Origin: Nitrospirota bacterium
GTDB lineage: Bacteria > Nitrospirota > Nitrospiria > Nitrospirales > UBA8639
Length of the DNA stretch: 13,897 nt
Assembly: GCA_029865515.1 (NCBI GenBank)
Contig: JAOUGQ010000059.1
Location: 1-13,897 of the forward strand
Direction: 5' to 3'
Part shown: piece by piece, positions 5,417 to 12,990 of the stretch
Layout: the number at the start of each line of letters is the position of its first letter
Numbering within the stretch: the stretch's first letter is position 1
Notes under the pieces: model-generated
Database searches by the model: none
What the model was told of the DNA's origin: nothing
The model's input: the letters and a program-made list of their open reading frames with translations, nothing else
Translations under genes and position numbers: made by a program

Positions 5417-8119
5417 TTATGAGGCTGTCACTTTTTCTATTCGAACTTCAGTCAGCCTGCAATAGGGAACCTGTGTCTCCTGATCAACCGCGTACGGTAA
5501 TAGCCGTCGAATCTCTTGATCAAAATGTTCCGGAAACACCCCCACTCCTTGAGGAATGCGCTCCCGGAAGCTCACCGTGGTGCTCATTTCTCCCAAACTA
5601 TTCATGACTTTCACCCGATCACCATCTCCCAATCCGCGACGGGCGGCCTCTTCAGGATGGAGATAGAGCTTTCCTTCACTCTCGACTTGCATCAATCCCT
5701 TCGCTTTGAGGGAAAATTTTCCGGAATGAAACAGGGATTGCGAAATCGTGAGAGTCACCCCTTTAGAGTTAGATGAGGCACAAGAAGGCACCTGATACCG
5801 CGCGGCCAGATCTCTTTTATACTCTGAACTGACATAGCGTGCGATGGCGGAAGGATCAGGCTTCGAAGGCAAGGGGCCAGGCCCAAGGGTTCGAGTACCG
5901 GGAAGAAGGTTATGGATTTCCTTGCCGATTTCTTTCACCTCACCATACTCCATGGCATCACCCATCAACACCGAGAGCGCCGAAAAGACTTCCCAGTCCG
6001 GACGGCTTTCCCCCACCGGCTCGATCGCCCGCCTCACCGGCTGGAGATGCCCTTCGGTATTGGTAAACGTGCCGTCTTTTTCAGCATACGAACAGGCAGG
6101 GAGGATCACATGCGCGTTCTTCGCGGTTTCCGTCAGAAATAGTTCCTGACAGACCAGAAATTCCAGATTCTCCAAGGCCTGTTGGATTCCTGAGGATGGA
6201 GGCAATGACCCACGAGGATTTTCTCCAACAATAAACAGGGCTTTCAGTTTTCCCTTTTGAGCCTCCTCTATCATCTGAGGAAGTGACGCCCCGGGTGAAT
6301 CAGGAACCGGTCGTCCCCACGCTTGCGATAAAGCTTTTCGGGCTTCACGATCCCCGACAGGCTTCCCACCCGGTAGCACATCTCCAACCCCACCCATTTC
6401 AAACGTGCCTTGATCGTTATTTTCTTCAGCCAACGGCGCGAGACCGCATCCTGGTTTGGTGAGTTTTCCAGTGAGTATCAAGAGATCCAAAAGATTCATC
6501 ATCATCCCAAAGCCACCGGATATTCGGAGAACGCCAGGACCAACCAGAATGACGACTTTCTGACCCTTGGCAAAAGACTCCGCCGCCTCTTTGTAAGCTG
6601 AAGCCGCGCTTCCTGTCACTCCTTCAATCACCGGCCATGAAATCGTCTCCAGCTGCGCAGAAATATCGTTGAAATATCCGTGAGCCTTCGTGCTGAGTTC
6701 AGGATCAATGGCTTGCTGGTCAAGAACCCCTTTCAGGATGCCCAGAATGGCTGCAGCATAAGCGTCAGGATTTACTCCAAAATGATGCCGCGAGAGATTC
6801 ACGATATTGCTCATGGCGCCAATGGCGGGTTCCAGCGTTTCAATCGTAATCAATTGAGCCCCACGCCGCTTGACGGCCTCTTTAACTTTCAATCCCGTGA
6901 TGGGGTTGGTTTCGGTCACATTGGTACCCACAAGCAGCAAGACATCGGCCGCAAGAATATCCTCAAAGCTCACCGTCCATTGATGCGTGCCTTGAACCCG
7001 CTGTAATGCCCGCACGCCGTTCAGATGTCCATACCGTACACTACTGTCGATATGATTGGTCCCGATCACCCCCCGCATGAATTTCTGAAAGACATAGACA
7101 TCCTCATTCGTGCACCGTCCGGTAATCAACCCACCAACGGCGTCCGGGCCATGCGTGGCTTTGATCTCAGACAAACGCCGCGCCACTAACTCCAAGGCCT
7201 CTTCCCATTGCACCGGCTGAAAATTATCACCCTCACGGATGAGGGGCGAAGTCAATCGATCAGGATGCACGCTCACATGGTATCCAAAGTACCCTCGGGC
7301 ACAGAGATCCCCGTTGTTGCGGCCGGCTCCGTGAGTGGAATTCACTTCAATTAAGTTATTGTTCTTGGTTTGAAAGGTAATTTGGCATCCATCCCCGCAA
7401 TACCCGCATATCGAATCAGTCCGCTTCAACATCCAGGGACGAAATTCGTACATGGAGAGTCGACTGGTAATGGCTCCCACCGGACAAATCTGGACACACC
7501 CGCCACAAAACTCGCAATCCAATTCATGGGTACCGAAGGCTTTGATTTCCGTCAACGTGCCGCGTCCCACCGGCGCCAGGGCTTTGACATCCATGACCTG
7601 GTCACAATACCGCACGCACCGCAGACATTGGACACAGCGGTTCATCTGCGTTTCAATGAGCGGACTGAAGTACTCTTTCTGAAAGACACGTTTGAGTTCC
7701 TTAAACCGGCTGGTCGTCGCCGTGTATTCATGCGAAAAGTCCTGTAAATCGCACCGCCCGCCTTGATCACAGACAGGACAATCCAATGGATGATTGGCCA
7801 GAATAAAGTCCAGCACCGATTTGCGGGCCTCTTGCGCCACTGAGGAAGAAGCCGATTTCACCACCATGCCTTCCGCTACTTGTGTACTACAGGAGGTTTG
7901 CAACCGCGGCATTTTTTCAATTTCCACTAGACACATCCGGCAATTCGCGTCTGGCGATAACTTCGGGTGATAGCAAAAGTGGGGCACCATCACGCCCACC
8001 TGCCGCGCAGCTTCAATGACCAGAGTCCCTTTGGGAACCGTTGCCGACTTCCCATCGATGGTCAGCGTAATCATGTCTGTTGTGGTCTTTGGGGTTGTCG
8101 CCATCTCGATTACACTCAA
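5417..8119 (-). CDS. nuoG: NADH-quinone oxidoreductase subunit G (multi-cluster Fe-S subunit, molybdopterin-oxidoreductase fold)
   Basis: Large subunit of the NADH module that relays electrons from NuoF to NuoI. 900 residues from a TTG that overlaps the nuoF stop (TTGA); ATGs at 8104 and 8074 (residues 6 and 16) are alternatives, and none has a good Shine-Dalgarno. N-terminal [2Fe-2S] ferredoxin domain: Cys49, 60, 63, 77 (N1b). Then His110, Cys114, 117, 123 (N5). Then Cys162, 165, 168 and 212 (N4), interleaved with Cys172, 202, 205, 208, a complete set for a second [4Fe-4S] cluster. Then Cys238, 241, 245, 273 (C-x2-C-x3-C-x27-C, N7). The rest is formate-dehydrogenase-like, ending in a molybdopterin dinucleotide-binding-type domain (about 787-900). 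At the position of the formate dehydrogenase Sec/Cys the sequence reads RYGH (Gly364), so no molybdenum catalysis is expected. Confidence 0.96.
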   Translation of the reverse strand: MSVIEMATTPKTTTDMITLTIDGKSATVPKGTLVIEAARQVGVMVPHFCYHPKLSPDANCRMCLVEIEKMPRLQTSCSTQVAEGMVVKSASSSVAQEARKSVLDFILANHPLDCPVCDQGGRCDLQDFSHEYTATTSRFKELKRVFQKEYFSPLIETQMNRCVQCLRCVRYCDQVMDVKALAPVGRGTLTEIKAFGTHELDCEFCGGCVQICPVGAITSRLSMYEFRPWMLKRTDSICGYCGDGCQITFQTKNNNLIEVNSTHGAGRNNGDLCARGYFGYHVSVHPDRLTSPLIREGDNFQPVQWEEALELVARRLSEIKATHGPDAVGGLITGRCTNEDVYVFQKFMRGVIGTNHIDSSVRYGHLNGVRALQRVQGTHQWTVSFEDILAADVLLLVGTNVTETNPITGLKVKEAVKRRGAQLITIETLEPAIGAMSNIVNLSRHHFGVNPDAYAAAILGILKGVLDQQAIDPELSTKAHGYFNDISAQLETISWPVIEGVTGSAASAYKEAAESFAKGQKVVILVGPGVLRISGGFGMMMNLLDLLILTGKLTKPGCGLAPLAEENNDQGTFEMGGVGDVLPGGKPVGDREARKALSQAWGRPVPDSPGASLPQMIEEAQKGKLKALFIVGENPRGSLPPSSGIQQALENLEFLVCQELFLTETAKNAHVILPACSYAEKDGTFTNTEGHLQPVRRAIEPVGESRPDWEVFSALSVLMGDAMEYGEVKEIGKEIHNLLPGTRTLGPGPLPSKPDPSAIARYVSSEYKRDLAARYQVPSCASSNSKGVTLTISQSLFHSGKFSLKAKGLMQVESEGKLYLHPEEAARRGLGDGDRVKVMNSLGEMSTTVSFRERIPQGVGVFPEHFDQEIRRLLPYAVDQETQVPYCRLTEVRIEKVTAS
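8116..8119 (-). other. nuoF stop / nuoG start overlap (TTGA)
   Basis: The four bases TTGA on the minus strand hold the proposed TTG start of nuoG and the TGA stop of nuoF. Such overlaps suggest translational coupling. The rare TTG start is uncertain because an ATG follows five codons later. Confidence 0.55.
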
Positions 8120-9423
8120 TGCGTCAGAACTGGAATTTCCTTGCTGCGAGGCATCGTCTCTTGGGCTTCCCGTATGAGGGCATCATATTCCCCACGCCAA
8201 TGACGGAGGGTGCTCAAAATGGGAGCCACTTCCGCTTCACCAAACGCACAAACCGTCCGGCCCGCAATGTTCCCGCACAGCTCTTCAAGAACACCAATAT
8301 CTTCAGGACGTCCACGCTTCCCCCAGATCCGTTGAAGCGTCTGAACAAGCCAGGAACTCCCTTCCCGACAGGGTGTACATTTCCCGCAGGATTCATGATA
8401 GAAGAATTCCATCAACCGCAGAGCAGCCCACACCATACTGGTGCCATCTTCCATCACGGTGACTCCGCCGGATCCCAACATCGATCCAGCCAGGGCCACC
8501 GATTCAAAATCCATTTTCACATCTAAATGTTCAGGCGTCAGAAATGGAGCCGACGCTCCTCCGGGGATAAAGGCCTTGAGAGGCTTATCCCCACGCATGC
8601 CTCCACCCAGCTCATAAATCAACTCCCGGAAAGTGATCCCCATGGGAACCTCATAATTACCCGGCCGCTTCACATGCCCGCTCAGGCAAAACACTCGGGT
8701 TCCACAACTTTTTGGCGGAGAGCCTATCGAGGCAAACCACTCTCCCCCTCTATTGATAATGTGAGGGATATTAGCCATGGTCTCGACGTTATTGACCACG
8801 GTGGGTTTTTGATACAACCCATGCGTCGCCGGGAACGGCGGCTTAAAGCGAGGCAAGCCCCGTTTACCTTCTAACGATTCAAGAAGCGCCGTTTCTTCAC
8901 CACAGATATAGGCTCCGGCCCCCTGGTGAACAAAAATGTTGATGGTCAACCCGCTCCCAAGAACATTGTCACCCAGATACCCGGCTGTTTTAGCTTCCTG
9001 AATGGCCCGCTCCAGAATCTTCGCGCCCAGGCGAAATTCCCCTCTAATATAAATGTAGGCCGTTTGCGCACCAATGGCGAAACAGGTAATGGCCATCCCT
9101 TCTAACATTTGATGGGGATCCCGTTCCATAAGTTGCCGGTCCTTAAACGTTCCCGGTTCGCTTTCATCCGCATTGCAGCACAGATATTTAGGCCCAGGAT
9201 GATCTTTGGGGATAAACCCCCATTTCACCCCTGTGGGGAATCCGGCTCCCCCGCGTCCCCGAAGCCCTGACTTTTTGACCACTTCAATCACCTGATCGGG
9301 CTGCATATCCTTGAGCACTGTTCGAAGGGCCTGGTAGCCACCGGCTCGTTCATAATCCGCCAATGAGCCGGTGTATCCAGGCTGCTCCATATTGTTCAAT
9401 AAAATTTTTTCGTATTTAGCCAT
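8116..9423 (-). CDS. nuoF: NADH-quinone oxidoreductase subunit F (NADH- and FMN-binding, cluster N3)
   Basis: NADH-oxidising subunit (51-kDa family): takes hydride from NADH onto FMN and passes electrons to N3. 435 residues, usual for the family. The FMN/NADH site shows GLRGRGGAGFPTG (53-65), CNADESEPGTFKDR (83-96) and GAGAYICGEETALLESLEG (168-186). The N3 [4Fe-4S] ligands are Cys346, 349, 352 (SCGKCTPCREG) and Cys392. ATG start at 9423 with only a weak purine stretch upstream. It follows nuoE after 81 bp and overlaps nuoG by 4 nt. With NuoE and NuoG present, NADH is the expected donor rather than ferredoxin or F420H2. Confidence 0.97.
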   Translation of the reverse strand: MAKYEKILLNNMEQPGYTGSLADYERAGGYQALRTVLKDMQPDQVIEVVKKSGLRGRGGAGFPTGVKWGFIPKDHPGPKYLCCNADESEPGTFKDRQLMERDPHQMLEGMAITCFAIGAQTAYIYIRGEFRLGAKILERAIQEAKTAGYLGDNVLGSGLTINIFVHQGAGAYICGEETALLESLEGKRGLPRFKPPFPATHGLYQKPTVVNNVETMANIPHIINRGGEWFASIGSPPKSCGTRVFCLSGHVKRPGNYEVPMGITFRELIYELGGGMRGDKPLKAFIPGGASAPFLTPEHLDVKMDFESVALAGSMLGSGGVTVMEDGTSMVWAALRLMEFFYHESCGKCTPCREGSSWLVQTLQRIWGKRGRPEDIGVLEELCGNIAGRTVCAFGEAEVAPILSTLRHWRGEYDALIREAQETMPRSKEIPVLTH

Positions 9424-9504
9424 AAAAATACTAGCTCGTGATATTGCCTTTTTTTGACAACCAATCTATTGCACAGCCGCCCAAGCTTCACGCCAATCAG
9501 CCCG

Positions 9505-10029
9505 TCATTTGCCGAGCGGCTGAGGATACATGAAGGGGCCTGTTTTTAATGAACAGGTCCCGTCCCGCTTTAAATCGTCCAGGACCCTTCCGACTTTTTC
9601 TTCGGATAATTGTTCATAATAGTCATCGTTCACTTGCATCATCGGACCCGTCCCGCAAGACCCGAGACATTCCACCACACTGAGCGTAAACGTTTTATCA
9701 GACGTCGTTTGACCAGGGCCAATCCCCAATTTTTTCTGGATCCAGCCCACCACATTATCAGATCCGACTAAGGCGCACATGAGCGATTTGCAGACTTGAA
9801 GGTGAAACCTCCCGATCGGCTTGAGATTGAACATGGTATAAAACGTGACAGTCTCAAACACTTGCGGCGGGGTCAAATCCAGAATCTTCGCAATTTCTCG
9901 CATGGCCGGTTCACTCACAAATCCCTCTTCCCTCTGAGCCAGATTCAACAACGGCAACAAAGCCGATCGCTTAACCGGATACCGGGACATGATGTCATTA
10001 ACCTCGTCTTTGAACCTATCCAAAAGCAT
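9505..10029 (-). CDS. nuoE: NADH-quinone oxidoreductase subunit E ([2Fe-2S] thioredoxin-like, cluster N1a)
   Basis: 24-kDa-type subunit that partners NuoF and carries the off-path [2Fe-2S] cluster N1a. 174 residues. The N-terminal helical part (about 1-65) includes SALLPLLNLAQREEGFVS and the VFETVTFYTMF segment; a thioredoxin-like domain follows. Ligands are Cys80 and Cys85 (VCKSLMC) with Cys121 and Cys125 (ECLGSCGTGPMM). ATG start at 10029 with only AAAGAA upstream. It lies 91 bp after nuoCD; that gap holds a small CGCATTGCG palindrome but no clear promoter. Confidence 0.97.
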   Translation of the reverse strand: MLLDRFKDEVNDIMSRYPVKRSALLPLLNLAQREEGFVSEPAMREIAKILDLTPPQVFETVTFYTMFNLKPIGRFHLQVCKSLMCALVGSDNVVGWIQKKLGIGPGQTTSDKTFTLSVVECLGSCGTGPMMQVNDDYYEQLSEEKVGRVLDDLKRDGTCSLKTGPFMYPQPLGK

Positions 10030-10120
10030 AAATCATTCTTTGTTATATGAGAGGTGAGGCGCAATGCGTACCTTACCAATTTCTCAGTTTTTCCCTTACG
10101 CTTTCAGAGCTCACCCCGTA

Positions 10121-11872
10121 TTATCGATCACACTCTCCCATGACAATGTCGTAGGTCCCGAAAATAGTCACGATATCCGAAATCAAATATCCACGAGCCA
10201 TATGATCAAACGCGCCCATGTGGACAAAAGACGGAGATCGGATTTTTAGGCGGTAAGGACGAGAACTCCCGTCACTAATAATAAAGAATCCCAATTCGCC
10301 TTTGGGCACCTCCGTCGCACAATACGTTTCGCCTTTAGGCGGCTTAAATCCTTGAGTAAAGATAATGAAATGATGAATCAGACTTTGCATGTCCCGCATC
10401 ACCTCAGGTTTAGGAGGGGGAATCGCTTGAGCATCGACAGCCATAATCGGCCCGTCAGGTAATTGATCCAGGCATTGCTGAATGATGCGAGCGCTTTGCC
10501 ACATTTCTTCCATCCTGACCCAATACCGGTCATAGGTGTCCCCATCTTTTCCCAGAGGGACTTCCCACTCAACCCGATCATACACCCCATACGGCTCCAG
10601 TTTTCGAATATCGTACGAGACTCCCGACCCACGCAGAACCGGCCCCGTGCAGCCGAAATTAATGGCATCCTCTGCGGAGAGCAGTGCCACTCCTTTTGTC
10701 CGGGCTACCCAAATCCTGTTCTGTTGCAATAACGTGTCGTATTCCCGAATGTGTTCAGGAAACGTTTTCAAAAATTCCCGCAGGACCGAAATGATTTCCG
10801 GCGTGAGATCGGCATCGACGCCCCCAATCCGATAGTAATTCAACGTCAGACGGGCGCCACACAACTTCTCAAATAGATCTAACAAGACCTCCCGTTCACG
10901 GAAGGTCCAAAAAAAGACGGTCATCGCACCAATATCCAACGCTTGCGTTCCTAACCAAAATAAGTGGCCGACAATCCGCTGCATTTCCGCAACGATGGTC
11001 CGCACATATTCCGCCCGCTCGGGAACGGTCATGCTTATGAGTTTTTCCACTGCCCGGACATAGGCGTAGTTATTGGTCATGGCACAGACATAGTCCAAGC
11101 GATCCGTATGCGGCACCATCTGCATGTACGTCAGGCCTTCAGCCAGCTTTTCGACGCCCCGGTGCAAATACCCTAAGTCCGGAATCGCTTTGGTGACCCG
11201 TTCACCATCCAACTCCAGAACGACCCGCAGCACACCATGCGTACTTGGATGTTGTGGACCCATATTCAGCAGAAGTTCAGTCGTGCGCTTTGCATCACCT
11301 GGACGATCATCGGCCATGAATTGATGCCGTTGATCATCAGGCACCTCGGATTCCGACCATTCCCCAACCGGTTCATCCAACCTGGGAAGAAAATCAAATC
11401 GGCTCCGCCACCCTTTCCCTTCAGCAGGGAAATCTTTTCGTAGCGGATGCCCTTCATCATAATCTTCAGGCATCAAAATCCGACGAAGGTCGGGATGCCC
11501 GCTAAAGCGGATGCCCATCAAGTCATACACTTCACGTTCGAGAAAGTTAGCCCCTTGCCAGATATCACTAATCGACGCGATTTCCGGACAATCTTCTGTC
11601 ACTCGGGCTTTAATCCGAAGGCGGGTCCCATGCGGAAGGGATAAAAAATGGTAAATGACTTCGAACCGCTGCAGGTCATCAGGATAATCAGCCGAACAGA
11701 TATCGGTAATATGATCCAATGCTATCGAGGGCTCATCATGGAGAAATTGCGCAATGTCCCGCCAACTTTCCGCTTTCACTTGTGCCCACAAGTCCAAACG
11801 CACGGGATCCTGCTGTGCCGTCAGCACAGCCTGAGGAAATCGGTTGACCAGGGATTCAAGGAAAGAATGCAT
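10121..11872 (-). CDS. nuoCD: NADH-quinone oxidoreductase fused subunit C/D (quinone-binding)
   Basis: One 583-residue protein joining NuoC (30-kDa) and NuoD (49-kDa), as in E. coli. NuoC part about 1-150, with the signature NFLEREVYDLMGIRFSGHPD (109-128) and ILMPEDYDEGHPLRKDFP. A linker of about 50 residues (150-198), rich in charged residues, follows. NuoD part from about 199: LLNMGPQHPSTHGVLR with His212, and TDRLDY with Tyr261, matching the quinone-binding His59 and Tyr108 of bovine 49-kDa. It ends with SDGSSRPYRLKIRSPSF and DIVMGECDR. The HRG motif has Arg238 at the site equivalent to bovine Arg85, the residue dimethylated by NDUFAF7. ATG at 11872 has no strong Shine-Dalgarno; the gap to nuoB is 58 bp. 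Confidence 0.97.
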   Translation of the reverse strand: MHSFLESLVNRFPQAVLTAQQDPVRLDLWAQVKAESWRDIAQFLHDEPSIALDHITDICSADYPDDLQRFEVIYHFLSLPHGTRLRIKARVTEDCPEIASISDIWQGANFLEREVYDLMGIRFSGHPDLRRILMPEDYDEGHPLRKDFPAEGKGWRSRFDFLPRLDEPVGEWSESEVPDDQRHQFMADDRPGDAKRTTELLLNMGPQHPSTHGVLRVVLELDGERVTKAIPDLGYLHRGVEKLAEGLTYMQMVPHTDRLDYVCAMTNNYAYVRAVEKLISMTVPERAEYVRTIVAEMQRIVGHLFWLGTQALDIGAMTVFFWTFREREVLLDLFEKLCGARLTLNYYRIGGVDADLTPEIISVLREFLKTFPEHIREYDTLLQQNRIWVARTKGVALLSAEDAINFGCTGPVLRGSGVSYDIRKLEPYGVYDRVEWEVPLGKDGDTYDRYWVRMEEMWQSARIIQQCLDQLPDGPIMAVDAQAIPPPKPEVMRDMQSLIHHFIIFTQGFKPPKGETYCATEVPKGELGFFIISDGSSRPYRLKIRSPSFVHMGAFDHMARGYLISDIVTIFGTYDIVMGECDR

Positions 11873-11930
11873 AAATCTGATCTGTTGCTGAATCGTCGCA
11901 ATCGGATAACCGTCTGAACAACTTCCAGCG

Positions 11931-12410
11931 TTATTTCACGAAATATTTTTCTTTCTGAATTTTCTCTTGGAGTTTAATGAGAGCATCCATGAGCGCTTCC
12001 GGCCTCGGGGGGCACCCAGCCACGTAAACATCCACAGGGACGATTTGATCTACACCCTGCACCACACTGTAACTATTGTAATGGTTCCCGGATGTTGCGC
12101 AGGACCCCATGGAAATCACATACCTAGGCTCCGCCATCTGATCATAAATTCGACGGATAACCGGCGCCATTTTCCGACAGACCGTGCCAGCCACAATCAT
12201 CAAATCGGACTGGCGCGGTGACGCCCGAAACACGCCAGCCCCAAAACGATCAATGTCATACTTGGAGGACACAGAGGCAATCATTTCAATCGCACAGCAG
12301 GCTAACCCGAAGGTCATGGGCCAAAGAGCTGATTTTCGGCACCATGCAATGAAATAGTCCAGATTGGTCGTAATAATGTTAGGTTCAAGTTGTCGTTCAA
12401 GCATGCTCAT
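11931..12410 (-). CDS. nuoB: NADH-quinone oxidoreductase subunit B (cluster N2)
   Basis: PSST-type subunit carrying N2, the last Fe-S cluster, which reduces quinone at the NuoB/NuoD interface. 159 residues, compact for the family. N2 ligands: tandem Cys38-Cys39 (GLACCAIEM), Cys104 (MGSCATSG) and Cys133 (AGCPPRPEALMDAL). Other conserved segments are DRFGAGVFRASPRQSDLMIV and AGTVCRKMAPVIRRIYDQM. The N-terminal segment before residue 25 is short. ATG at 12410 is used; a second ATG two codons on is equally possible, and no clear Shine-Dalgarno is seen. It lies 138 bp after nuoA, the widest gap in the window. Confidence 0.97.
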   Translation of the reverse strand: MSMLERQLEPNIITTNLDYFIAWCRKSALWPMTFGLACCAIEMIASVSSKYDIDRFGAGVFRASPRQSDLMIVAGTVCRKMAPVIRRIYDQMAEPRYVISMGSCATSGNHYNSYSVVQGVDQIVPVDVYVAGCPPRPEALMDALIKLQEKIQKEKYFVK

Positions 12411-12548
12411 GATAATAACGTCCAGATATATTTTTTCTGTTTAGGCCTCATCTCTATGTCCCATCCGAGTGATTTTCCTCATTGAGATAAGGGGGACCAT
12501 TGTACTGGGTAAACTTAGCCTTTTTCTAGGACTAAAGACCTATTTTCC
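12411..12548 (-). other. nuoA-nuoB intergenic region (138 bp)
   Basis: This is the longest gap in the cluster. On the minus strand it holds an imperfect hairpin (12515-12535), a TACAAT hexamer (12499-12504) without a good -35 box at the right distance, and a 19-codon frame (12441-12500) without a ribosome site. I cannot assign it a function. It could hold a weak internal promoter or an RNA processing site. Confidence 0.4.
12515..12535 (-). promoter_or_regulatory. Imperfect hairpin in the nuoA-nuoB gap
   Basis: The minus strand reads TTAGTCCT, a loop AGAAAA, then AGGCTAA. The arms pair over seven base pairs with one bulged T. Only three T residues follow closely (GTTTACC), so a strong Rho-independent terminator is unlikely. 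It could attenuate, stabilise or mark a cleavage point of the nuoA message, or be chance. Confidence 0.25.
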
Positions 12549-12920
12549 TCAATCCCAATCCAAGGCCCCTTTTTTCCAGGCATACCAGAAACCCACGATA
12601 AGAATGGCCAGAAATACTCCCATTTCAACGAGACCAAGAAGACCGAGTTTCTTAAACACCACAGCCCAAGGAAATAAAAAGACCACCTCAATATCAAAAA
12701 TGACAAATAGCATGGCAATAATGTAGTACCGCATCGGGAACTGCACCCTGGCGTCCATAAACAAGGGGCTGCCACTTTCATAGGGAAGCAATTTCTCCCG
12801 ATAGGGCCGGCTGGGACGGACAATCCATCCCACAACCAGGGACCCGATTCCAAACAAAGCCCCAAGCACCATGAATATGATGATGGGAAGATAATTAAAA
12901 GGAACCGGTTCGCTACCCAT
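12549..12920 (-). CDS. nuoA: NADH-quinone oxidoreductase subunit A (ND3-like)
   Basis: Three-helix membrane subunit homologous to mitochondrial ND3; its long loop lines the quinone site near NuoD and NuoH. 123 residues. Helices at about 10-33, 65-89 and 95-115. The loop holds LLPYESGSPLF, with Ser49 where the mitochondrial active/deactive cysteine sits. The second helix carries Asp76 and Glu78 in FVIFDIEVVFLFPWA, the conserved acidic pair of the family. It ends KGALDWD. ATG at 12920 has GAGGGTGAT just upstream. It lies 70 bp after the MidA-family gene on the same strand, making it the first nuo gene of the cluster. Confidence 0.97.
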   Translation of the reverse strand: MGSEPVPFNYLPIIIFMVLGALFGIGSLVVGWIVRPSRPYREKLLPYESGSPLFMDARVQFPMRYYIIAMLFVIFDIEVVFLFPWAVVFKKLGLLGLVEMGVFLAILIVGFWYAWKKGALDWD

Positions 12921-12922
12921 TA

Positions 12923-12931
12923 ATCACCCTC
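12923..12931 (-). promoter_or_regulatory. Shine-Dalgarno region of nuoA
   Basis: The minus strand reads GAGGGTGAT ending 2 nt before the ATG; its GAGG core lies 7 nt from the start codon. The region resembles the anti-Shine-Dalgarno complement GGAGGTGAT and supports the chosen nuoA start. Confidence 0.6.
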
Positions 12932-12990
12932 ATTCCAAATTGAGCCATGCTGAAGAAGCTCCGTTCAATATCTTTTTCTCAATCTCTGTC

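Noticed and set aside
8080..8526. Long plus-strand frames antisense to nuoF and nuoG (8080-8526, 7370-7747)
   Set aside because: They lie wholly opposite well-identified genes, have low-complexity basic compositions and no family motifs; they are shadows.
10030..10120. GGTGAG/CTCACC inverted repeat in the nuoCD-nuoE gap
   Set aside because: The arms are only six bases and more than 50 nt apart, with no T run; probably chance.
12441..12500. A 19-codon frame (starting MVPLISMRK) in the nuoA-nuoB gap
   Set aside because: No ribosome site, no recognisable feature, and frames this short are expected by chance.
12921..12990. Promoter or terminator between the MidA-family gene and nuoA
   Set aside because: TTGAGA and TTGAAC hexamers are not matched by a -10 box at suitable spacing, and no stem followed by a T run is seen.
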